A stretch of DNA of 64,000 nt from Permianibacter fluminis (GCF_013179735.1 NZ_JABMEG010000001.1:2976001-3040000); one strand, 5' to 3'. Positions 15,914 to 24,433 are shown, numbered from the stretch's first letter. Notes: generated by a model not told the origin, from the sequence alone. Numbers and translations are program-made.

Positions 15914-17125
15914 ATGAACAAAGCCATACGACTGAACGACATTTGCACTTACGTTCGCACCCATGTTCGCAACCCCCTGCGCAGCGAGCCATCCACGCTC
16001 GCCGCACTGGCCTTGTTCGCGTTGATGACCCTGGTGGCGCCGACAAGTTTTGCCGCCGAACACGATGACGACCACAAAGAAGGCCAGCACGAAGAAGCTG
16101 CGCATGACGAAGGAAAAGCGCTGACCACGGCTGAAATCAAGCAACTCGGCATCGTCACCGAAACGCTGCGTGCCGAACGCCTGAGTGACGAGATCCGCGC
16201 CCCGGGCGAAGTCAAATCCAATGCCTACGCCACCACTCTCATCAGCCCGCGCATACCGGCCCTGGTGCAGAAACGCCACGCCAAACTGGGCGACGCTGTC
16301 AAAGCCGGCCAACCGCTGGTGACGCTGACCAGCATTGAACTCGCAGAAGCACAAGGCGCGCTGCTGGTGGCCGATCGGGAATGGCAGCGGGTCAAAGCGC
16401 TCGGCAGCGAAGCGGTCTCCGGCCGCCGCTATCTCGAAGCGCAAGTGGCGCGCGATCAGGCACTGGCGAAAGGGCGCGCGTTTGGCATGCATGAAAACGC
16501 CATCGATGCCTTGCTGGCCGGCAAATCCGGCCATGCCAACGGCGAGCTGACCCTGCTGGCGCCACATGCTGGCCGGCTGACTTCCGACGATTTTCTGATC
16601 GGTGAGCGTGCCGAACCAGGACGCACGTTGTTCACCCTGGTCAACGAAGCGCAGGTCTGGATTGTCGCGCAGCTGCCGCCGTCCAGCGCCGAGCGGATCG
16701 CCGTGGGCGCCAGCGTCCGCGTGGTCGCGCACGACAAGATCGAGCTGCTCGGCAAAGTCATTCAGCTGTCGCATCGGGCCGAAGAAGGCACCCGCACGAT
16801 GCCGGTGCGCATCGAAGTGCGTAACGACAAGGACCAGCTGCATCCGGGCGAGTTCGCCGAAGTCTGGATCGCCACGCAAGGCAGCAGTGAACAACTGGCC
16901 GTGCCGAAAGAGGCACTGGTGCAACTTGGCGGCCAGATGGTGCTGTTCAAGGCCAACGGCCCCGGTGATTTCGACGCCGTGCCGGTCAAAACCGGTGCCG
17001 GCCGCGGCGACCGCGTGATCCTTGAAAACGGTGTCAAAGCGGGCGATGTGGTCGTGGTCAAGGGTGCCTATGCGCTGAAAGCGCGGCAGCTGAAATCGCA
17101 GATGGGAGAAGGCGATGCAGACTAA
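15914..17125 (+). CDS. czcB: CzcB-type periplasmic adaptor (membrane fusion protein)
   Basis: A 403-residue HlyD/RND adaptor linking the inner-membrane RND pump to the outer-membrane factor. After a signal peptide the mature N-terminus has a His/Glu/Asp-rich metal-binding stretch (EHDDDHKEGQHEEAAHDEG). Then come the lipoyl-like barrel (GDAVKAGQPLVTL), a short helical hairpin and the beta-barrel. ATG 15914 has GGAAG seven bases upstream, so the ATG at 15902 is less likely. Its position between czcC and czcA and the His-rich leader fit divalent metals (Zn, Co, Cd). Confidence 0.9.
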   Translation: MNKAIRLNDICTYVRTHVRNPLRSEPSTLAALALFALMTLVAPTSFAAEHDDDHKEGQHEEAAHDEGKALTTAEIKQLGIVTETLRAERLSDEIRAPGEVKSNAYATTLISPRIPALVQKRHAKLGDAVKAGQPLVTLTSIELAEAQGALLVADREWQRVKALGSEAVSGRRYLEAQVARDQALAKGRAFGMHENAIDALLAGKSGHANGELTLLAPHAGRLTSDDFLIGERAEPGRTLFTLVNEAQVWIVAQLPPSSAERIAVGASVRVVAHDKIELLGKVIQLSHRAEEGTRTMPVRIEVRNDKDQLHPGEFAEVWIATQGSSEQLAVPKEALVQLGGQMVLFKANGPGDFDAVPVKTGAGRGDRVILENGVKAGDVVVVKGAYALKARQLKSQMGEGDAD

Positions 17126-17206
17126 GTCCGTTCTCAGCGCAAAGGCGGCAACCATGGCGCTGGCTCACCCGCTGTCGATGGCACTCACCGCGCGAGGTGG
17201 CCGGTC

Positions 17207-20200
17207 ATGCTGAACCCTCTGGTCGAACTCGCGTTACGTTACAAGTTTCTGGTGCTGATCGCGTTTGCGGTCGTTGCGTTTCTCGGGCTGCGCGCGGTCA
17301 ACACGGTGCCGATTGACGCCTTCCCCGACGTCACGCCGGTTCAGGTCAATATCTACACCGAATCACCGGGACTTGCTGCGGAAGATGTCGAGCAACTGCT
17401 GACCTTTCCGATCGAATCGGCGCTGGCGGGCTTACCGAAGGTGCAGGAGATCCGTTCAGTCAGTCTGTTCGGGCTGTCCTATGTCGCGGTCTATTTCGAT
17501 GACAGCCTGGATATCTATTTCGCCCGCCAGCTGGTCAACGAACGCCTGCAAGAAGTCGGTGATCGCATTCCGGAGGGTTACGGCCGACCCGAGATGGGGC
17601 CGAATGCCTCGGGTCTCGGTCAAGTGCTCTGGTACACGCTGGAACGTGCCGACGAAAAACTGAACGCCAACATTACCGACATGGATCTGCGCACGCTCCA
17701 GGACTGGAATGTGCGCCTGATGCTGCGCACTGCCCCGGGCGTCGATGACGTCATGTCCTGGGGCGGTGGCGAACGGCAATTCCAGGTGCAGATCGATCCG
17801 CTGAAACTGATCAAGCATAACGTCAGCTTCACCGAGGTGATGACCGCTCTGCAGGTCAATAACGGTCAAGTTGGCGGCCAGTATGTCGACCTCGGTCAGG
17901 AACAATATCTGGTGCGCGGTCTCGGCCTTGTGGCCAATGCCGATGACATCGGCCGCATCGTGCTGAAAACCGACGACGGCACGCCCGTTTATGTGCGCGA
18001 CGTTGCCGAAATTATCGAAGCACCGGCCACGCGCTTTGGCGCCGTCACCCGCGATGGCAAAGAAGTCGTGCTCGGTATGGCGTTAGCGCGTATTGGTGAA
18101 AACGCCAAAGGCGTGGTCGAAGCCGTTAAAGGCAAACTGGCGATCGTCGCGGACGCGCTACCGGATGGCGTGGTCCTGAAGCCGATCTACGATCGCACCG
18201 ACTTGGTCGACAAAGCCGTCAACACTGCAGTGCGCGCTTTGATCGAAGGTTCGATTCTGGTTGCGATTGTCCTGTTCCTGTTTCTCGGTGAGTTGCGTTC
18301 AGCCATCGTCGTGATTGTTGCGTTGCCGATGGCCATGCTGATCGCGTTTATCTGCATGGGCGAAGCCAATTTGTCGGCCAACCTGATGTCGCTGGCCGGA
18401 TTGGCGATCGGCATCGGCATGATGGTTGATGGCGCGGTGGTGATGGTGGAGAACGCGTTTCGGATCATGGCCGAACGCCAGGCGCACGGCGAAAAAGTCG
18501 ACCGCACTTCGGCTGTGCTGGCCGCCGCGCGGGAAGTGGCCAACCCGATCTCGTTTGCGATCCTGATCATCATCGTGGTGTTCCTGCCGCTGTTCAGTCT
18601 GCAGGGCTTGGAAGGCAAGCTGTTCAAACCGATGGCGCTCAACATCAGCTTTGCGATGGCCGGCTCCTTGTTGTTGACGCTGACGCTGATCCCGGTGCTG
18701 GCGGCCATCATCCTGCGTGCCAAGGAAGAGCGTGACACTCGGTTGGTGGGCTGGTTGAAAGCCGGTTACCGGCCGTTGATCCGCTGGGCGCTGGCGCGCA
18801 AGAAAACGGTGGTGACCGCCTCCGTCGCTGCGTTGATCGGCAGCCTCGCGCTGTTTCCTTTCCTCGGCAAGGAGTTCATGCCGCAGTTGGCGGAAGGTTC
18901 GATCATGTGGCGGGTCACCTCGATCCCGTCGACCTCGCTGGATGAATCGATCCGCCTGTCCGAACGCATTGAAGAAGCGTTCAAGCAGTTCCCGGAAGTC
19001 GAGTCCACGCTGGCGATGATCGGCCGGGCCGAAAAAGGCGAAACCGCCGACGTCAACTACATGGAGATCTACACCGCGCTACGCCCGCATGACGAATGGA
19101 CCAGTGGCCGCGACATCGGTGAGTTGCAGGAAGCGATGGCGGAGTTGCTGGAAGAGGTGGCGCCCAACTCGGTCGCCGGCTTCACCCAGCCGATTCAGAT
19201 GCGGGTCGAGGAACTGATCTCCGGCGTGCGGGCCACGCTGGCGCTGAAACTGTACGGCGAAAAGCTCACCGAGCTCGACAGCCTGAGCGCCAAACTCAAG
19301 GACGTGTTGGCGAAAGTGCCCGGCGTCGCCGATCTGTCACTGGAAGCCAACCTCGGCAAGCCACAGATCCGGATCCAGGTGAACCGTGAGGCCGTTGCCC
19401 GGTATGGTCTCAACGCCGAAGATGTGCTGACCATCGTCAAGAACGGCATCGGCGGTGAGCCGGTGACGACCCTGCTCGATGGCGTCAAACGGTTCGATAT
19501 CGCCGTGCGTCTGGAGGAGTCGAACAAGTCTTCGCTGGAAGCGATCCGACAGTTGCCACTGTCGGCGCCGGGTGGGGTCATCGTGCCGTTGACACAGGTG
19601 GCTGAGGTTGATATCGCCGAAGGCTACTCGTTCGTTCGTCGCGAGCAGTTGCAGCGTTATGCCGTGATCCAGATGGATGTGCGTGGCCGCGATATCGACG
19701 GCTTTGTCACGGAAGCCAATGCTGCGATCAAGCAAGCGGTGGATCTCCCCGCCGGCTACTGGATCGAATGGGGCGGCGCATTCGAGAACCAGCAGAGGGC
19801 GTTGGCGCGGCTCGCGATCATCGTGCCGATCACCATCTTTTTCATCTTCGTGTTGTTGTACACGGCGTTCAATTCGGTCCGCTATGCCAGCCTCATCATC
19901 GCCAACGTGCCGTTCGCCACCATCGGCGGTTTGATCGGCCTGGCGATCACCGGCCAGTACCTGTCGGTGCCATCGGCCATCGGTTTCATCGCGGTATTCG
20001 GCGTCGCCATGTTGAACGGTATCGTACTGGTCAGCTTCTTGAATGAACTGCGCGGACGTGGCTTGTCGGTGCGCGAAGCGGTATTGCAGGGCACCTTGCT
20101 GCGATTGCGACCGGTGCTGATGACCGCCAGCGTCGCGATTCTGGGTTTGGTGCCAATGCTGTTGTCGTCTGGTGTTGGCGCCGAAACCCAGCGACCGCTC

Positions 20201-20338
20201 GCGACCGTGGTCGTCGGCGGCTTGATCACCTCCACCTTTTTGACGCTGGTGCTGCTGCCGGTGCTCTACGAATGGTTGGAAACCCGTCGTGTTCCAGTTA
20301 CCGATGAAAACATTTCCGTTGAGGAGTCCGCATCATGA
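17207..20338 (+). CDS. czcA: CzcA-type heavy-metal RND efflux pump
   Basis: A 1043-residue proton-driven RND transporter of the HME family with the usual twelve helices and two large periplasmic loops. In helix 4 the acidic residues D408 and E415 (VDGAVVMVEN) align exactly with CzcA of Cupriavidus, where they relay protons, but the position of its D402 is glycine (LAIGIGMMVD). GAGGTGG precedes the ATG. Its stop overlaps the start of the PII-like gene. With czcC and czcB it forms a complete pump. The missing first acid suggests a different HME subclass from true CzcA, so Zn/Co/Cd specificity is likely but not certain. Confidence 0.9.
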   Translation: MLNPLVELALRYKFLVLIAFAVVAFLGLRAVNTVPIDAFPDVTPVQVNIYTESPGLAAEDVEQLLTFPIESALAGLPKVQEIRSVSLFGLSYVAVYFDDSLDIYFARQLVNERLQEVGDRIPEGYGRPEMGPNASGLGQVLWYTLERADEKLNANITDMDLRTLQDWNVRLMLRTAPGVDDVMSWGGGERQFQVQIDPLKLIKHNVSFTEVMTALQVNNGQVGGQYVDLGQEQYLVRGLGLVANADDIGRIVLKTDDGTPVYVRDVAEIIEAPATRFGAVTRDGKEVVLGMALARIGENAKGVVEAVKGKLAIVADALPDGVVLKPIYDRTDLVDKAVNTAVRALIEGSILVAIVLFLFLGELRSAIVVIVALPMAMLIAFICMGEANLSANLMSLAGLAIGIGMMVDGAVVMVENAFRIMAERQAHGEKVDRTSAVLAAAREVANPISFAILIIIVVFLPLFSLQGLEGKLFKPMALNISFAMAGSLLLTLTLIPVLAAIILRAKEERDTRLVGWLKAGYRPLIRWALARKKTVVTASVAALIGSLALFPFLGKEFMPQLAEGSIMWRVTSIPSTSLDESIRLSERIEEAFKQFPEVESTLAMIGRAEKGETADVNYMEIYTALRPHDEWTSGRDIGELQEAMAELLEEVAPNSVAGFTQPIQMRVEELISGVRATLALKLYGEKLTELDSLSAKLKDVLAKVPGVADLSLEANLGKPQIRIQVNREAVARYGLNAEDVLTIVKNGIGGEPVTTLLDGVKRFDIAVRLEESNKSSLEAIRQLPLSAPGGVIVPLTQVAEVDIAEGYSFVRREQLQRYAVIQMDVRGRDIDGFVTEANAAIKQAVDLPAGYWIEWGGAFENQQRALARLAIIVPITIFFIFVLLYTAFNSVRYASLIIANVPFATIGGLIGLAITGQYLSVPSAIGFIAVFGVAMLNGIVLVSFLNELRGRGLSVREAVLQGTLLRLRPVLMTASVAILGLVPMLLSSGVGAETQRPLATVVVGGLITSTFLTLVLLPVLYEWLETRRVPVTDENISVEESAS

Positions 20339-20658
20339 AAGTCGTTACTGCCTTTGTTCACCGTGGCCGCGTCTCCGACATCGTGCACACGTTGGAAGCG
20401 GCGGGCTTCCGTTACCTGACCGTGATTGATGTCCAGGGTCTACTCAATGCGATCAGCGCGGTCGAAGAGCATTACTCGATCGAGCTTGGCGAAAAAGTCA
20501 CTGACGAAGTCAAGCTGGAATTGATCTGCGAGGACGACCAGGCCGCCAGTGCGGTGACGCTTATACGTCAACACGGCCGCACCGGTCAGGCCATCGCCGG
20601 TCTGGTGTACGTCATGCCCGTGGAGTCCTACCAGCTGATTGACGGTGCCGCGTCGTAG
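20335..20658 (+). CDS. PII-like (PII-NG type) signalling protein coupled to the RND pump
   Basis: A 107-residue protein of the PII/GlnB superfamily: MKVVTAFVHRGRVSDIVHTL matches the first beta-alpha unit, and the C-terminal half (HGRTGQAIAGLVYVMPVES) matches the usual G-R-x-G-x-G-x-I/V-x-V strand. The T-loop region (residues about 36-55) has no uridylylation Tyr and no nitrogen-control sequence. PII-like proteins of this kind are commonly encoded beside HME-RND pumps. The ATGA overlap with czcA means it is translationally coupled and probably binds a metal or nucleotide to modulate the pump or its expression; the ligand is unknown. Confidence 0.8.
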   Translation: MKVVTAFVHRGRVSDIVHTLEAAGFRYLTVIDVQGLLNAISAVEEHYSIELGEKVTDEVKLELICEDDQAASAVTLIRQHGRTGQAIAGLVYVMPVESYQLIDGAAS

Positions 20659-20737
20659 TGCCGAAAGCTTTTGTCCAACGCCGTACCGATGCGGCCGTTG
20701 CCGCATCGGTCACTGTCTCCTCGACAATTCTTGGACA

Positions 20738-20771
20738 CCGCCGCGCTCGTCGTGAGCGCGGCGGTTTTTTT
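20738..20771 (+). terminator. Strong intrinsic terminator after the czc operon
   Basis: A perfect 11-bp stem, CCGCCGCGCTC (20738-20748) with GAGCGCGGCGG (20754-20764), encloses a five-base loop and is followed directly by seven T residues. This is a textbook rho-independent terminator closing the czcCBA-PII transcript. The 20659-20834 stretch otherwise has no gene. Confidence 0.9.
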
Positions 20772-20834
20772 GCCGGTAGATCGTTACGGGCAAATCACTA
20801 ATGACGAACGACGCATCCACTCAACGCTTTTGCT

Positions 20835-21143
20835 TTGTATGCGCTGAAAGCGGTAACAGAAGTCGGCGGTTGTTATCTGGTGTGGTTGTGGCTGAAACAA
20901 AATCGCAGCGGCTGGCTGTTGCTGCCCGCAGCACTTAGTCTTGCCTTCTTTGCTGGCTTGCTGACATTGCATCCAGTAGCAACTGGCCGCGTGTACGCCG
21001 CGCATGGTGGTGTTTATGTCGCGGCGGTTCTTGCTTGGCTATGGGCTGTTGATGCCGTGTTGCCTGATTGCTGGGATGTGCTGGGCAGCGTGGTGGCTGT
21101 GCTTGGGATGGCGATTATCGCCTTCGCGCCCCGGGGCAACTGA
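20835..21143 (+). CDS. ynfA: YnfA-family small membrane protein (UPF0060), start degraded
   Basis: A 102-residue YnfA homologue with four membrane helices: [47 protein letters not shown] and the C-terminal [12 protein letters not shown] all match E. coli YnfA, an SMR-like efflux-associated protein. The annotated start is a TTG at 20835. However, homology continues upstream in frame (HPLNAFA) to about 20814, where the expected ATG is an ACG and the frame closes with TGA at 20802. The gene has probably lost its initiation codon or uses a rare start, so it may be inactive. Its 3' end lies inside the direct repeat. Confidence 0.8.
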   Translation: MYALKAVTEVGGCYLVWLWLKQNRSGWLLLPAALSLAFFAGLLTLHPVATGRVYAAHGGVYVAAVLAWLWAVDAVLPDCWDVLGSVVAVLGMAIIAFAPRGN

Positions 21144-21187
21144 TTCGCTATGGCGTCGTCAAATATCTCAGGTATTACTGCATTTGG
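21121..21187. repeat. Right copy of the direct repeat flanking the Pb/czc block
   Basis: This copy spans the last codons of ynfA, the 31-base gap, and the last codons of the converging minus-strand gene. It matches 8850-8917 with about 85 percent identity over the best 52 bases. Because both flanking genes are intact at this copy and only their ends are present at the left one, this looks like the parental copy. Confidence 0.7.
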
Positions 21188-21726
21188 GCAAAGTTGCGTA
21201 GCTGCCATTCGTGCGCATGCTGACCGTGTTGAGCCAACATCGTCAATTGCCAATCCTTCAATACATCTTCCGGCAGGGCAGCGGCCAGCGCCACACCATT
21301 GTTTTTGTCTGCGGTCAGTCGCACCGTTTCGCTGATACCGTTGTTACGGAACGCCATAATCACTTGTACCGCTGCTGGCGGGAGCGGGCGCTGGGTATCG
21401 GTAAACAGATAGGCATACAGCCAGCGATCTCCCTGGTGCTCCTGTAGCACCAACTCAATAGCCAGATCACGATCTGCAAACAGCAAACCGCCGTGCGGAC
21501 CATGCGGCATCAAGCCTTCTTCGACATGTTCACCGGTGCCGTGCGGGCCATGGAAATGGCTGCTCTGCTCGCCAAACAGTGGCCCCGGCTTCCTGTCTCG
21601 GTTCATTTGCCAGTTAAACATGGAAAGTCCAGCTACTGCCGCCAAGCCAAGCCAAGCAGATACACGATATGGCTTCTGTCGCGCATTATGGTCCCCCCCC
21701 AAACGAGAACGTAGTCGTGTGACCAT
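21175..21726 (-). CDS. Membrane-anchored His-rich protein resembling the N-terminus of RND adaptors
   Basis: A 183-residue protein with one N-terminal membrane segment (AWLGLAAVAGLSMF) and a periplasmic His/Gly-rich stretch (HFHGPHGTGEH, PHGPHGGLLF). The GPHGGLLFADRDLAIEL pattern resembles the N-terminal domain of CzcB/CusB-type adaptors, but the lipoyl and hairpin domains are absent, so it is a free-standing domain or a truncated adaptor. It converges on ynfA. A sigma70-like promoter lies just upstream. Likely role: periplasmic metal binding in the efflux block. Family assignment is tentative. Confidence 0.65.
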   Translation of the reverse strand: MVTRLRSRLGGDHNARQKPYRVSAWLGLAAVAGLSMFNWQMNRDRKPGPLFGEQSSHFHGPHGTGEHVEEGLMPHGPHGGLLFADRDLAIELVLQEHQGDRWLYAYLFTDTQRPLPPAAVQVIMAFRNNGISETVRLTADKNNGVALAAALPEDVLKDWQLTMLAQHGQHAHEWQLRNFAQMQ

Positions 21727-21742
21727 ATCGCATCCAGAGAGA

Positions 21743-21771
21743 ATACAATTTGGCGTAATTCAGTCTGTCAA
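21743..21771 (-). promoter_or_regulatory. Candidate sigma70 promoter of the minus-strand His-rich gene
   Basis: Read on the minus strand, TTGACA (21771-21766) is followed by 17 bases and TTGTAT (21748-21743), ending 16 bases before the ATG at 21726. The -35 matches consensus exactly and the -10 in four of six positions. Confidence 0.4.
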
Positions 21772-21797
21772 TGGTGGTGCTTACTGCCTATCACTTT

Positions 21798-22193
21798 TCA
21801 GTCGGAGCCAGCGCGATCGTGAAGCTGCTCGAGCAGCATTACCATCAGGAGTGATTGAGTGGCCTCCATTCGTTGTGATTCTGTGCAGGTTTGGCTATCG
21901 GATGACAGGCGTGACTCCTGTTCGATGCAAGCTTGGTTACTGGCGATTAATCCAGCGTTTAGTTCCCGCAACAAAAGAATGCCATCTCGGATGGCGCGCA
22001 TTTGCTGCGCTCGAACTGCATTGCGCTGCTGCTCGGTTTGAGCGCGAGACATGGCATCATCCAGCGCCACAATGGCGTCGATTTGTTGCTGCAGCCGGTC
22101 TTCTGGTGATACATAGGTTCTGGACGAGGCGCATGAGGCAAGCAGTAATAGGGACGCCGAAAAGAATGTGAGAAGCGTGGTTTGGTGAGTCAT
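21798..22193 (-). CDS. Small secreted lipoprotein of unknown function
   Basis: A 131-residue protein with a clear signal peptide and lipobox (LLLASC, Cys at about residue 21), so it is predicted to be lipid-anchored. The mature part is a helical Gln/Arg-rich coiled coil (LQQQIDAIVALDDAMSRAQTEQ) with two later cysteines about 14 residues apart. GGAG lies seven bases before ATG 22193. It is divergent from the AraC-type regulator across a 317-base region containing a CopR/CusR-like box, so it may be a metal-stress envelope protein. No family is recognised. Confidence 0.75.
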   Translation of the reverse strand: MTHQTTLLTFFSASLLLLASCASSRTYVSPEDRLQQQIDAIVALDDAMSRAQTEQQRNAVRAQQMRAIRDGILLLRELNAGLIASNQACIEQESRLSSDSQTCTESQRMEATQSLLMVMLLEQLHDRAGSD

Positions 22194-22340
22194 GGCATAT
22201 CTCCTTCATTACGCACGGCCTGAGTCGTCGGTCATTGCCGATGGCGTCAAGAAAGCTGGCGCGTTAGTTGGGCGAGAACAGATGTCTGCATGGCTTCATT
22301 ATCTGCACTTTATTGAGATGGGAAAGGGATTCCGGGTAAT

Positions 22341-22357
22341 CTGACGAAAGCGTAATG
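22341..22357. promoter_or_regulatory. CopR/CusR-like box in the 22194-22510 intergenic region
   Basis: CTGACGAAAGCGTAATG matches the box at 27279-27295 (CTGACAAAATTGTAATC) at 13 of 17 positions, including the outer CTGAC and GTAAT. The 317-base region separates the minus-strand lipoprotein gene and the plus-strand AraC gene. No gene was found in it. Confidence 0.45.
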
Positions 22358-22510
22358 TGGCCGTCAGCCTGCTGTCAGGCTGGGCGAAATAACGATGTTG
22401 AGTGGAAACGCGTCAGCATGGAAAATGCCGCTCGGCAAACACGGCTGCGCGTAACTCCAGGGTTGGCGGCGGCGAAGTGAGCCGCAACGAAAGCGGGAGC
22501 GATACGGAAG

Positions 22511-23242
22511 ATGAGGGTTGTCAGTTGGGCGGGCTGTGCATGGTTAATGCCTGGAATCGGGATTTTCTATGGTCAGGCGGGCGACCAGCAGTGGCACAGG
22601 CATATGGCGCATCAGATTTCAGTCGGACTGGATGCCCCGGTAATGGTCGAAAACAGATGGCAGAAGCTAACGGCAACATGCGTCCATATACCAGCGGGGA
22701 TGGACCACCGAATCTCTGCTGGGCGCGTTCTGTCAATTTATCTTGATGCCCTGTCAGACGAGGCTCGGGAACTGGCTTCGTCTCAGGAGGTTTCGTCTTT
22801 GGAGTTGTCGTCATCCTCTCTGGATATCCTGCTCGAAACTTTGCAGCGTGCGGAGATGTCGACAGAAGGGATGAGACAACGGATCCATCGTCTGCTGGGA
22901 CTGGAACGCGTTGCTTCGCCGGAGCCGCGGCTTGCATTGGTTATCAAGACCTTGCAGCAAGGAGTGACCGATAGGGAGACGCTAGCAAAACGTGTGGGCT
23001 TGTCACCGTCACGATTCTCACACTGGTTTGTCGAGCAGACAGGCTTGCCTCTTCGAAGTTACGTCAAGTGGATTCGATTGATGGTGTCTTTGCAACATGT
23101 GGCAACAGGAACCTCGTTGACAGAAGCTGCCCATGCGGCGGGCTTTTCGGACGCGGCTCACTTCTCACGAACATTTCGCACGTTGTTTGGTATCGATCCG
23201 TCGTCAGCCCTGGCCAACGTCTCACTGACATCAACACCCTAG
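22511..23242 (+). CDS. AraC-family transcriptional regulator
   Basis: A 243-residue regulator. The C-terminal about 100 residues hold both helix-turn-helix motifs of AraC/XylS proteins: ETLAKRVGLSPSRFSHWFVE and LTEAAHAAGFSDAAHFSRTF, followed by the conserved FGIDPS. The N-terminal 130 residues resemble a cupin-like sensing domain (HRHMAHQISVGLDAP; IPAGMDHRI). The start ATG 22511 has only GGAAG adjacent, and a weak GGGAG further up. It is 73 bases upstream of the hydroxylase-like gene and may regulate it and the divergent lipoprotein. The ligand is unknown. Confidence 0.85.
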   Translation: MRVVSWAGCAWLMPGIGIFYGQAGDQQWHRHMAHQISVGLDAPVMVENRWQKLTATCVHIPAGMDHRISAGRVLSIYLDALSDEARELASSQEVSSLELSSSSLDILLETLQRAEMSTEGMRQRIHRLLGLERVASPEPRLALVIKTLQQGVTDRETLAKRVGLSPSRFSHWFVEQTGLPLRSYVKWIRLMVSLQHVATGTSLTEAAHAAGFSDAAHFSRTFRTLFGIDPSSALANVSLTSTP

Positions 23243-23315
23243 CTTTTTCGTTCAAGCCGACATCCTGGCTTTCGCATAATCTGGCGGTCATGTTCATCCA
23301 ACGACTGGCGGCTTC

Positions 23316-24197
23316 GTGCTCAGGTCCTTAATCCGATGGGGTAGCTACCCCGCCATCTTTGGCGGTTGCTCAGCGGCCATGATTTTGCTGCTATATGCAG
23401 GCCTGCCGACTTGGCCATCGGTACTGTTGTTAAGTGGAGCGGGATTGGTGGCGGTCGCTTGTATGGAGCGTCTGGCACCCTATCGCGCGGAGTGGTTGGA
23501 CGATCATGACGACACGAGGACAGATGCACTCCATCTGCTGGTCAACCTGTCAGTGATTCAGTTTACCGCCGAACTTCTCGCCCAACTTGGGCAGTTGGTG
23601 CCGGCAAATTTTCGACTCTTCCCGGACCAAAGTCCCTTGTGGCTACAGTTGTTGGTCGTAGCGACCGTTCTGGACCTGAGTTTGTATCTCATGCATCGTG
23701 CCAGCCACAAGACCGCCTGGCTGTGGCAGTTTCATATGACCCACCACAGTGCCGAACGCCTTTATTGGTTGAATGGGGAGCGTCGCCATCCATTGCACGC
23801 AATGATCATGGCCGGGCCAGCCGTTGTCCTGCTGATAGCTGCCGGGACACCGCCCGCCATACTAGCCGCTTGGCTCGGCATCCTGACTGTACATCTGGGA
23901 TTCCAGCACGCCAATCTCGATTATCGATTGGGTGGGGGACGCTGGTTATTTGGAGTAGCGGAGAACCACCGCTGGCATCACAAACGCGAGTTCGAAGACG
24001 CTCAGGTCAATTTTGGTGAGTTCTTTATGATCTGGGATATTGCGTTCGGCTCCTTTCATAATGAGGCTGGTAATCTCGGAGACGCGGAAGTGGGGCTGCG
24101 GGAGAGGGCGTTTCCGCGCCACTATTTGGGCCAGTTCCTTTGGCCCTTCCGAGTAAAGCCTATTACTGCCATGCGATCCGACAGGGGAAGCCAATGA
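23316..24197 (+). CDS. Fatty-acid hydroxylase/sterol-desaturase family membrane protein
   Basis: A 293-residue integral membrane di-iron enzyme. The histidine boxes are HRASHK, HMTHHSAE and HKREF preceded by NHRWHH, with about four hydrophobic segments before and between them. Members hydroxylate or desaturate lipid chains. It starts with GTG 23316, and its stop overlaps the following small membrane-protein gene (ATGA). Located downstream of the AraC regulator in a copper region, it may remodel membrane lipids under metal stress; the substrate cannot be deduced. Confidence 0.85.
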   Translation: MLRSLIRWGSYPAIFGGCSAAMILLLYAGLPTWPSVLLLSGAGLVAVACMERLAPYRAEWLDDHDDTRTDALHLLVNLSVIQFTAELLAQLGQLVPANFRLFPDQSPLWLQLLVVATVLDLSLYLMHRASHKTAWLWQFHMTHHSAERLYWLNGERRHPLHAMIMAGPAVVLLIAAGTPPAILAAWLGILTVHLGFQHANLDYRLGGGRWLFGVAENHRWHHKREFEDAQVNFGEFFMIWDIAFGSFHNEAGNLGDAEVGLRERAFPRHYLGQFLWPFRVKPITAMRSDRGSQ

Positions 24198-24433
24198 CAA
24201 AGAAGCGGACGGAAGAGTCTCTGCCATCACAAACACCGGCATCGGGTTGGCGCCATTTCTTTCGCACACGGCGAGTTCTGTTGCGATTGGTACTGACCGT
24301 CGCTGTGCTTCTCGTCGCAGTCGATGCCTTTGTCAGCCAGCGGAGCCTACAGCACCTCTTGGTTGGACATACCGCCATGATTCTGCTGATTGTCATTGCG
24401 GCGGCGGTGATCGAATGGCTAGGCAGTGAGTGA
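24194..24433 (+). CDS. Small two-helix membrane protein
   Basis: A 79-residue protein starting at the ATGA overlap with the hydroxylase gene; the longer frame upstream is inside that gene. The N-terminus is basic and hydrophilic, followed by two membrane helices (LLRLVLTVAVLLVAVDAF and TAMILLIVIAAAVIEWL), reminiscent of phosphate-starvation-inducible PsiE or other small helper proteins. Translational coupling suggests it partners the hydroxylase. No specific family is assigned. Confidence 0.65.
   Translation: MTKKRTEESLPSQTPASGWRHFFRTRRVLLRLVLTVAVLLVAVDAFVSQRSLQHLLVGHTAMILLIVIAAAVIEWLGSE

Noticed and set aside
15389-17155. 588-codon minus-strand frame opposite czcB and the end of czcC
   Set aside because: It spans two real plus-strand genes and has shadow-type composition; long antisense frames are expected at this GC content.
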